From positions 1 to 21,421 of the forward strand of contig DATACZ010000144.1 of NCBI GenBank assembly GCA_036258795.1: a DNA stretch of 21,421 nucleotides. The letters run 5' to 3'. Shown piece after piece: positions 1-5,723 of the stretch. Both the position numbers and the translations under genes were made by a program. Each line of letters begins with the position of its first letter. Positions within the stretch are counted from its first letter, which is position 1. The notes under the pieces are model-generated. The model saw only the letters and a list, made by a program, of their open reading frames with translations. It was not told the DNA's origin and searched no databases. Origin of the DNA: DATACZ01 sp036258795. Lineage in GTDB: Bacteria > Actinomycetota > CADDZG01 > JAHWKV01.

Positions 1-738
1 CATCTGAATGACGATGACGAAGGGCAATGCCAGCACGTGCAACGTATACCATCGGATCAGGGTCGTGGCGCCTATCTGCACCCCTCCCAAAAGCACGAAC
101 GAAACCTCTTTTCCAATCACCGGTGATTCGTATGCCATCTGGGTGCCTACCGTAACCGCCCAGATGGCGAGCTGGTCCCAAGGGAGCAGATACCCGGTGA
201 AGGCAAGGAGAAGCGTCACCAGAAACAGGGTCACGCCGACGATCCAGTTGAACTCCCGTGGCGGCTTGTACGCACCGGTGTAGAAAACCCTCGACATGTG
301 AAGAAAGACCGTCACGACCATGAGGTGAGCGCTCCACCGGTGCAGGTTGCGCACCAGTTGGCCAAACGCAACGGAGGTGTGCAGCGCGCTCATGTCTTGA
401 TAAACGACCTCGGTCGATGGCCGGTAGAAGAACATGAGAAAGATGCCGGTGATGGTTAGAAAGATGAAGAGGAAGAACGACAGTCCACCAAGGCACAGGG
501 TGTAGGACAGCTTGATCCCGTGCCGCTTCACCTTCACGGGGTGAAGGTGATAAAGGACCGAGTTCATCACTACGTAGGCTCGGTTTCGAGGGGAGTCCTG
601 GTAGCCCTTGGTGGCCCACGAGCCGGGCCTGAAGATTGACCTCCAGACCTGGCCTCCTCGGAAGTCGTCCCACTTCTGCTTGGCGAATGAGACCGGGTGA
701 CGGACGTCCGCCAGCTTTTCCTTGAGCTTGGTTGCCAA
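1..738 (-). CDS. Cytochrome b6-type N-terminal subunit of a cytochrome bc/b6f-like quinol oxidoreductase (partial, 3' end off window)
   Basis: The first 246 codons of a cytochrome b of the b6 type, which carries two b hemes in the membrane and oxidises quinol. A TTG start at 738 is chosen because a strong AAGGAG lies 5 nt upstream. Heme ligands H133 and H147 are visible in the helix containing NLHRWSAH, 14 residues apart as in cytochrome b6. H234 is the first ligand of the second pair, and its partner would fall just past the edge. The motif TGYLLPWDQ (181-189) and the segment GAYKPPREFNW also match b6. Cys82 in YTLCLGG aligns with b6 Cys35, the covalent ligand of heme c_i. The N-terminus is about 45 residues longer than plant or cyanobacterial b6. 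It lies 23 nt after the ferredoxin gene. Whether subunit IV is fused or separate cannot be seen. Confidence 0.93.
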   Translation of the reverse strand, partial: MATKLKEKLADVRHPVSFAKQKWDDFRGGQVWRSIFRPGSWATKGYQDSPRNRAYVVMNSVLYHLHPVKVKRHGIKLSYTLCLGGLSFFLFIFLTITGIFLMFFYRPSTEVVYQDMSALHTSVAFGQLVRNLHRWSAHLMVVTVFLHMSRVFYTGAYKPPREFNWIVGVTLFLVTLLLAFTGYLLPWDQLAIWAVTVGTQMAYESPVIGKEVSFVLLGGVQIGATTLIRWYTLHVLALPFVIVIQM

Positions 739-761
739 AGATTCTCCTTAGATTCGACTCG

Positions 762-1184
762 TCAAGAGGCTGACTCTGAAGACACCTTGCCCAGGGCACG
801 GCCACCCTTCTTTGGTTTTGGTGCGTCGAGCTTGTTTATCGTGAGTGCTCCTGTGGGGCACCTTTCCACGCAGAGAAGACATCGGGTGCAGGCATCGTCG
901 TCGATGATGAAAAGGATGTCTCTGTCGCCCATATCCCGGGCTATCTCCTTGGCGCCCGACTCCTCCACGATGCTCGGCTCCAGCATGAAGATGCAGTACC
1001 AGGGGCAGATGTCCACGCACCCTTCGCAGAGGATGCAGAGCTCGGGGATCATCCCTATGTACCGAGGAGGCTTGCGCACGCCCCTCAACCAAGTAGGCTC
1101 CACGTCCTGCGCCACATAATCGGTGCGCAGCCTTGGCTTCTCGATGTCGTTCTTTTCGCTGAACGGGTCTTGTGGCAGAGGCAT
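762..1184 (-). CDS. 2[4Fe-4S] ferredoxin, NuoI-like, next to cytochrome b
   Basis: A 140-residue soluble iron-sulfur protein with two complete CxxCxxCxxxCP motifs: C50, C53, C56, C60 and C99, C102, C105, C109. The first motif runs on into PWYCIF, which resembles the CPCWCIYI stretch of the NuoI encoded in the same window, so it is a NuoI-type rather than a small clostridial-type ferredoxin. About 45 hydrophilic residues precede the first cluster, and the tail is basic (PKPKKGG). There is no signal peptide, so it should be cytoplasmic. The ATG at 1184 overlaps the stop of the upstream gene (TAATG) and has GGGGA just before it. It lies between a two-helix membrane protein and cytochrome b6, which suggests an electron-carrying subunit of that complex. 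That role is inferred from position only. Confidence 0.88.
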   Translation of the reverse strand: MPLPQDPFSEKNDIEKPRLRTDYVAQDVEPTWLRGVRKPPRYIGMIPELCILCEGCVDICPWYCIFMLEPSIVEESGAKEIARDMGDRDILFIIDDDACTRCLLCVERCPTGALTINKLDAPKPKKGGRALGKVSSESAS

Positions 1185-1606
1185 TATTTCCCCGGTAGGT
1201 AGCCCTTGACGTCCCCACCGGCCCTGAGACCCAGGCGCCGGCGGCGCCTTTCTCCCAGCACATAGGTCGCGACTAGCGGGATGACAAACAGGACGGTCTG
1301 GAAGCCCATCGAGATGGCGTCGTGGATGCGGACGAGCGTGTACCTCTCTTTGAACTCATAACCGAAGGTCTTCTCAACGATCTCTGCGATCTGGTCGCTT
1401 CGATTTCCCCACTCATACCTGAAGGTGGAGGGAAGGAACCCCAGAAAGATGATCAAAAGGGTCGAGATGACCACGCTCAAAACGATGGCCTTCGCCCAGC
1501 TCATCTGTTGTTCGGGTTGTGTGCTCAATCCGTTTTCATCCTTGGTGGGCTGGCCGACCGCCAAATTATAACCAACCAACCGGAAAGCCCGAGGCCCATC
1601 CGGCAC
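1184..1606 (-). CDS. Two-helix membrane protein of unknown function upstream of the ferredoxin/cytochrome b6 genes
   Basis: I do not recognise the family. The 140-residue reading has two hydrophobic segments, about residues 38-59 (AIVLSVVISTLLIIFLGFLP) and 98-120 (around MGFQTVLFVIPLVATYVLG), joined by a ~38-residue polar loop. RRRRR follows helix 2, so both ends are probably cytoplasmic. The start is uncertain. ATG at 1606 lies 4 nt after ccmD but has no clear ribosome site. TTG at 1528 (residue 27) has AAGGA 10 nt upstream, and ATG at 1504 directly precedes helix 1. A TATAAT at 1565-1570 would favour the shorter forms. The stop overlaps the ferredoxin start by 1 nt, so it is likely a membrane partner of the ferredoxin/cytochrome b6 module. 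Confidence 0.75.
   Translation of the reverse strand: MPDGPRAFRLVGYNLAVGQPTKDENGLSTQPEQQMSWAKAIVLSVVISTLLIIFLGFLPSTFRYEWGNRSDQIAEIVEKTFGYEFKERYTLVRIHDAISMGFQTVLFVIPLVATYVLGERRRRRLGLRAGGDVKGYLPGK
1565..1570 (-). promoter_or_regulatory. Possible internal -10 element (TATAAT)
   Basis: Read on the minus strand, a perfect TATAAT lies in GGTTGGTTATAATTTGG, at the boundary between ccmD and the cytochrome b module. No good -35 hexamer is found 16-18 bp upstream, so this is a weak call. If used, transcription would start near 1558, inside the long version of the 140-residue reading frame. That would make the TTG at 1528 or ATG at 1504 the working start. Confidence 0.3.
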
Positions 1607-1610
1607 GAGA

Positions 1611-1751
1611 TCAATCCGGGTTGTTCCTCTTCTCCAGCTCTTCCAAACGCTCTTCGAGTGCTCGCTGCCGGCGCGTTACCGTAAGGAGGTAGATTGCGAT
1701 TCCGAGCCATACCACTACAAAGGCCAGTCCCAAGAAGCCTAGGTTGTCCAA
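1611..1751 (-). CDS. ccmD: CcmD-like heme exporter small subunit
   Basis: A 46-residue frame starting at TTG 1751, immediately after the ccmC stop. The translation has a short polar N-terminus (LDNLGF), one hydrophobic helix (about residues 5-24, GFLGLAFVVVWLGIAIYLLT), then a charged helix rich in Arg, Glu and Leu (RRQRALEERLEELEKRNN). This layout and length are those of CcmD, the single-helix protein that stabilises CcmABC and helps release holo-CcmE. Position directly after ccmC is the classical one. The ribosome site is weak, so translation is probably coupled to ccmC. CcmD proteins are poorly conserved, so the call rests on topology and context. Confidence 0.8.
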   Translation of the reverse strand: MDNLGFLGLAFVVVWLGIAIYLLTVTRRQRALEERLEELEKRNNPD

Positions 1752-2444
1752 CTAGGCCACATCCGGCGTCAATGCCGCTTCCAGCCGGTCGACATCGTCC
1801 TCCAGCCGTAGCAGCCGCACCCTCATCACCAACAACATGGCGTACAAAGCGGTAAAGGCCAGGGCCATCACCGCTACGGTGATCAACATCTGCTCCGGTA
1901 GTGCAGGACCGTCCTCCGGGCGAAAGACCGTCCGGCCAGGGTGCTGGCCCCTCCACCAATCCACCGAGAAGTGAATCAGAGGTACCGCGGCGAAGCCGGT
2001 AATCCCTATGACTGCCGCCACCCTGGCGCCGCGGTCCGGGTCTGTGGCGGTGGAACGGAAGGCGAGGTAGCCCACGTAGATGACGAAGAGAACCAGGGTC
2101 AGCGTCAGCCTGGGGTCCCATACCCAGAAGGCACCCCAGATTGGGCGGCCCCACAGCATCCCGGTCACGAGAGCCAGGCCGGTGAACATCACCCCCACCT
2201 CGGCGCTGGCGTGCGCCACCAGATCCCAGCGTTTGTCGGAGGTTCGCAGGTAGGCCAACGAGCCAACAAGCACTACGGCGAAAGCCAGATAGGCCACCCA
2301 GGCAGACGGGGCATGTACGTAGAAGATCCTCTGGACTACGCCCTGGAATTCCTCGGTGGGCACCCAGAAGAATATTGCGAAGAGCCCCGCGCTCAAGGCG
2401 GCAGCTACAAAGATGACGCCAAGGGCCAGGGGATCTTTTTTCAT
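1752..2444 (-). CDS. ccmC: Heme exporter/CcmE heme-loading protein CcmC
   Basis: A 230-residue polytopic membrane protein of the heme-handling family. It loads heme onto CcmE at the outer face of the membrane. The tryptophan-rich WWD-type motif is at about 98-110 (WGRPIWGAFWVWD). The two heme-ligand histidines expected for CcmC are at H44 (YVHAPSAW) and H168 (VDWWRGQHPG). Six hydrophobic segments are apparent. The ATG at 2444 overlaps the ccmB stop (ATGA). The reading frame stays open far upstream, but that stretch is antisense-frame read-through of ccmB/ccmA and shows no family similarity. It is followed at once by ccmD. Confidence 0.95.
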   Translation of the reverse strand: MKKDPLALGVIFVAAALSAGLFAIFFWVPTEEFQGVVQRIFYVHAPSAWVAYLAFAVVLVGSLAYLRTSDKRWDLVAHASAEVGVMFTGLALVTGMLWGRPIWGAFWVWDPRLTLTLVLFVIYVGYLAFRSTATDPDRGARVAAVIGITGFAAVPLIHFSVDWWRGQHPGRTVFRPEDGPALPEQMLITVAVMALAFTALYAMLLVMRVRLLRLEDDVDRLEAALTPDVA

Positions 2445-3145
2445 TCCTGAATAACGAACTCGAAGGTAACCGCCCCGATGACTGTAAACACCAGGTCGAA
2501 GACCGCCATCAGGATAAACCAGTGGGTGGCACCCACGAAGCTGCCTTGGAGCAGGAGGGTGGAGGTCAACTTGGCCGCGGCCAAGATCAACGGCAGGAGA
2601 ACCGGAAACATCAGGAGTGCGAGGATTAGTGACCTGGCGCTGGAGTGCTGGGCGGCCGCTCCGAACAGGGTACCGATGGCTACAAGGCCGAGATTGGCGG
2701 CGAGTGCGACCGCCAGGATGCCCGGCCACAAAGGCGTGATTCCCACTCCGGCGAAAAGCGCGAAGGCTGGAATCATCGCCATCTCGGTAAGCGTCAAGAA
2801 CAGGAAGTTCGCCAAGGCCTTTCCGGCAAACAAGGCGGCAGGATCGACCGGCGACAGGATTAGGGCTTCTATCATCCCCCCTTCGTGCTCGGCTGAGGCA
2901 CTGCGCCCGAACCCAATCACTGCGGCCAGCAGAAGACTGGTCCACACGAGAGGGCCGATGACCTCTCGGACGGCCACGGCGCCGGCCTGAGGTTCGGGCG
3001 GGGGAGCATCGCCAGACCCGGGGGGCAGTGCGAAGGTCAGCAGAAAGACCAGGCTCAAAGAAAATGCCACCATGACGGGCGCCACCTGCTTGGAGCGGGC
3101 CTCCGAGCGAAGATCCTTGAGCGCGACTGCCAGGACCTTGCTCAC
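2441..3145 (-). CDS. ccmB: Heme exporter permease CcmB
   Basis: A 234-residue integral membrane protein with six hydrophobic segments, the usual length and shape of CcmB, the permease partner of the CcmA ATPase. The cytoplasmic N-terminus (LAVALKDLRSEARSK) and the segment EHEGGMIEALILSPVDP are characteristic of the family. CcmAB uses ATP to free holo-CcmE from CcmC. The GTG start at 3145 overlaps the ccmA stop by 4 nt (GTGA) and its own stop overlaps ccmC by 4 nt, so the three are translationally coupled. Confidence 0.93.
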   Translation of the reverse strand: MSKVLAVALKDLRSEARSKQVAPVMVAFSLSLVFLLTFALPPGSGDAPPPEPQAGAVAVREVIGPLVWTSLLLAAVIGFGRSASAEHEGGMIEALILSPVDPAALFAGKALANFLFLTLTEMAMIPAFALFAGVGITPLWPGILAVALAANLGLVAIGTLFGAAAQHSSARSLILALLMFPVLLPLILAAAKLTSTLLLQGSFVGATHWFILMAVFDLVFTVIGAVTFEFVIQE

Positions 3146-3744
3146 GACAGCCTCCCATTGGCCAGGTGGACGGTCCGGACGGCCATGACCTTAGCCCGCT
3201 CCAGCTGATGCGTGGCCACAAGGGTCGTTCGGCCGGGCCTCGAGATAGTGGTGGGCAGTGCTTCGGCCATCGACTCGTCCAGTCCGGTAAAGGGCTCGTC
3301 GAGCAGCAGGTAGTCCGGGTCATGCAACAGTGCCCTGGCCACCGCCACGCGCTGGACCTCCCCTCGCGACAGAGCCTTTACGAGTGTCCCTGCCTTGGTG
3401 CTCATTCCGACGACTTCGAGGAGGTGAGTGGCCCTTGACTCCGGGGCGTCGTATAAGCGTCCGTAAAAGGCCAGGTTCTCCTTTGCCGAAAGCTGAGGGT
3501 ACAGATAGGTCTCATGGCCGAGGTACCCGATTCGGGCCCTGACCGCCAGGGGAGCAGCTCCATCGATCAGAACAGATCCCTCAGTCGGCCGTAAGAGCCC
3601 GGTTATCAGCCTCAACAGCGTCGTCTTGCCCGAGCCGTTCGGTCCAAGAATGGCCACCGTCTCTCCGGAATCGATTTGAAGGCACGCCCCCGTCAGCGCC
3701 CTAACAGTGCCGAACCGCTTGGTGAGTCCCTCGACTTGGATCAC
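3142..3744 (-). CDS. ccmA: Heme exporter ATP-binding protein CcmA
   Basis: A 200-residue ABC ATPase. Walker A is GPNGSGKT (34-41), the signature LSRGEVQR (126-133), Walker B YLLLDEP (146-152), and the switch histidine is H180 (ATHQLE). The YLGHETYLYP stretch sits where other ABC proteins carry the Q-loop and is typical of CcmA. It is cytoplasmic and pairs with CcmB to power release of heme-loaded CcmE. The GTG start at 3744 overlaps the preceding gene by 4 nt (GTGA). Length is normal. Confidence 0.95.
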   Translation of the reverse strand: MIQVEGLTKRFGTVRALTGACLQIDSGETVAILGPNGSGKTTLLRLITGLLRPTEGSVLIDGAAPLAVRARIGYLGHETYLYPQLSAKENLAFYGRLYDAPESRATHLLEVVGMSTKAGTLVKALSRGEVQRVAVARALLHDPDYLLLDEPFTGLDESMAEALPTTISRPGRTTLVATHQLERAKVMAVRTVHLANGRLS

Positions 3745-4925
3745 TTGGGAGTGGCTGGACCCGGAGGGCTCCCACCAGAGGATCTGGGCAGAACCGAGAG
3801 CCTCGCCAGCATCTGGTTGCGCGTGCTTCGGTAATCGTTCTCGGCCAGAAGGCCCTCCTCGAAACGGTCGTCAAGCCTTGCGATTTCCTCGATGAGAGTG
3901 TTCCGTTCTTCTTCGCCACCTGCGGCTGGAGCTCTGGATGGCCGCCTTCGCCGCATCACAGAGAAGCCGAAGAACAGAGCGGCCAGAACGGCCAGTCCGG
4001 TCGCCAGCCCCCACCACAAAGAGCGCAAAGAAGCGGTTGGAAATCCCAGATCCGCGCCGATAACGGATCCGGGAATGAGCTGCCCGCTTCGGTAGCGGCG
4101 GTAGGTGCGGCCCTCCAGTGTCACCTGTTCATCGAAATCAAAGCCCGGTGCACCCTTCAGCTCCAGGCCCTCTCCGACCAGCAGGTCGGCCCGCTGGGTC
4201 GGGTAGATAACCTCCCTTCTCAGTTGCCAGCCAGTTCTTGGAACCCTGACCTTGAACACGTAAGGAATTGATGTCTCACCCGGCAGTATTGGGCTACTCA
4301 CGGCCACGCCCCGTCCGCTGAAGCTGATACCCAATGGGTTGCTCTCGTCTGCTGGGCTCACATCAAAGGCGCCTTCGGGAACTGGAACGGTAAGGACGGA
4401 AGAATTTTCGGCTTCGGTGGTGCCTGCAAACGTGCGGTCGGAGGTGTTGCGGACCAAAAGCAGCTGAAGTACCTCGAAGATGTCGTCCCGGCCCTTGAGG
4501 ATCGTGGTGGTGTCCGAGGCCACGGTGATAACGGCCGGATCGTGGGTGGTCTCGAAGATCCTTAGCTCCAGACCGCCCGCGGCTTCACGCTCGACCGGAG
4601 TGCTGTACGTGACCCCCCGGTAGAGGGCTCCAACTAGATACCGGTTTGCTGGGTCGGCCTCGAAGCTGAAGGCTCCGTCGGGAGTGGGGACTACCTTTTT
4701 GATCACCTGGCCGCCCGATGAGGAGAGCTCCACCACGCTAACCTCGAGATCCGTCGGGAGCGAGCCGCCGGGGGTCCCCATGATTACCTTCCCCGATATG
4801 GTCTCGGCGGCCTTGGCAGGCAATGCCGGTCCGAACAATGAGGCCCATGTCCCGGCGAGGACGAGTACCCGCAACCAGATCCCGCGGCGCGGGGCGAGCG
4901 CAACCCGTGATGCTGTGGCGATCAC
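3741..4925 (-). CDS. Unknown secreted/membrane-anchored protein inside the ccm operon, with a CcmI-like cytoplasmic tail
   Basis: I do not recognise a named family for this 394-residue protein. It has an N-terminal signal sequence (hydrophobic about 17-38, possible cleavage after PAKAA). Residues 42-125 look like a beta-sandwich of the carboxypeptidase-regulatory type (TISGKVIMG... PDGAFSFEAD), and a further beta-rich extracytoplasmic region runs to about 300. One transmembrane helix (303-324) is followed by RRRR and a cytoplasmic tail. The tail (344-375, LIEEIARLDDRFEEGLLAEN) resembles the helical segment of the CcmI-like protein encoded just upstream (ILDLELDHSLGKLDQDEY). The GTG at 4925 overlaps the ccmI-like stop and the stop overlaps ccmA (both GTGA). 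Position implies a role in cytochrome c assembly, perhaps holding apocytochromes. That is inference. Confidence 0.8.
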   Translation of the reverse strand: MIATASRVALAPRRGIWLRVLVLAGTWASLFGPALPAKAAETISGKVIMGTPGGSLPTDLEVSVVELSSSGGQVIKKVVPTPDGAFSFEADPANRYLVGALYRGVTYSTPVEREAAGGLELRIFETTHDPAVITVASDTTTILKGRDDIFEVLQLLLVRNTSDRTFAGTTEAENSSVLTVPVPEGAFDVSPADESNPLGISFSGRGVAVSSPILPGETSIPYVFKVRVPRTGWQLRREVIYPTQRADLLVGEGLELKGAPGFDFDEQVTLEGRTYRRYRSGQLIPGSVIGADLGFPTASLRSLWWGLATGLAVLAALFFGFSVMRRRRPSRAPAAGGEEERNTLIEEIARLDDRFEEGLLAENDYRSTRNQMLARLSVLPRSSGGSPPGPATPK

Positions 4926-5266
4926 TTGTTTCGCCGAAGCCGTTCCCGCGCCTCGCGTATCTCCTGCTCGAGAATGTCGTCGACGGACTCGCCCTCCAGG
5001 GACGTGGCGGCAATCACGGCGAGCGCCTCCGCCTCGCTTTCACTGCGCATGCGGAGATACTCGTCCTGGTCCAGCTTGCCGAGACTGTGATCGAGCTCGA
5101 GATCCAGAATCGAGCGGTAGATGCTGTGCTTCTCTTCGACGGTGGCTCCGGTGCCCGGAGTTAGTTGCGGCCCAACGGCGTCCGGAGTGCCTCTTGTCAG
5201 CAAGGGCAGAGCGATCCAGGCTGCAAGCGCAAACGCCACCAACCCCACTACCACGAACTCACTCAT
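4922..5266 (-). CDS. CcmI-like cytochrome c biogenesis protein, short form
   Basis: A 114-residue protein with one N-terminal transmembrane helix (about 3-24) and a charged helical cytoplasmic region (YRSILDLELDHSLGKLDQDE, then EYLRMRSESEAEAL). This matches the N-terminal part of CcmI/CycH, which delivers apocytochrome c to the heme lyase. Full-length proteobacterial CcmI also has a large TPR domain, which is absent here. The ATG at 5266 overlaps the ccmH stop by 8 nt and its stop overlaps the next gene by 4 nt. The missing TPR role might be filled by the next gene product, but there is no direct evidence of that. Confidence 0.75.
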   Translation of the reverse strand: MSEFVVVGLVAFALAAWIALPLLTRGTPDAVGPQLTPGTGATVEEKHSIYRSILDLELDHSLGKLDQDEYLRMRSESEAEALAVIAATSLEGESVDDILEQEIREARERLRRNK

Positions 5267-5723
5267 TTGCGCCTCGCAAGAACTCGGTCATGTCCCGGCG
5301 TATCCTGGCTCGGTCGCTTTCACTGATCTCCGGTGGAGCACCCTGTGGTTCTGGTGATGGCCGGCGCCTGGGCAGGTAGAGCAAGGCCAGAAGCCCCAGG
5401 CCGGCGGCAACGGCAGGAGCCAGCCAAGCCATGGACTCTCTGGGGCGGGCCATGGCTGACTCACCGTAGTTAGCCACCACCCACTCGTCGATTTCCCGAT
5501 TCGTTGCTCCGGACCGGACCTTGGCTTCAATTTGGTTTCGGAGCTCCGCCGCCTGCTGGCTAGGGCACTCCTCCAAGGTGAGTCCAGGGCAAAAGGGGGA
5601 CATGATGCGCCCGGCTACTGCTTCTGGGGTAGGCACTGAGTTCGGGTCCGGCCCGGAGCTGATAGCCAGGGCCGCGATCAGCGCTCCGAGCCCGGCTGCG
5701 GCTGCGATAGGCCAAACTTTCAC
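5259..5723 (-). CDS. ccmH: Cytochrome c maturation protein CcmH with a variant cysteine motif
   Basis: A 154-residue protein with an N-terminal hydrophobic segment (5-22), an exported helical domain, a second transmembrane helix (about 99-116) and a polar tail. In the family, CcmH reduces the disulfide of apocytochrome c through an LRCxxC motif. Here the equivalent site reads MSPFCPGLTLEECPS, giving Cys45 and Cys53 separated by seven residues rather than two. The following QQAAELRNQIEAKVRSG and EIDEWVVANYGE are typical of CcmH. The GTG at 5723 overlaps the ccmF stop (GTGA). No CcmG-like thioredoxin is encoded in this operon. Confidence 0.88.
   Translation of the reverse strand: MKVWPIAAAAGLGALIAALAISSGPDPNSVPTPEAVAGRIMSPFCPGLTLEECPSQQAAELRNQIEAKVRSGATNREIDEWVVANYGESAMARPRESMAWLAPAVAAGLGLLALLYLPRRRPSPEPQGAPPEISESDRARIRRDMTEFLRGANE

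Noticed and set aside
748..1263. 171-residue minus-strand frame overlapping the ferredoxin gene
   Set aside because: It is an alternative frame of the ferredoxin; the cysteine motifs and the overlap signals belong to the 762-1184 frame.
2445..3323. Long in-frame extension of ccmC upstream of 2444
   Set aside because: It is a different frame of ccmB and ccmA, rich in Arg, Pro and Ser with no family similarity. ATG 2444 gives a normal CcmC and the usual ATGA overlap.
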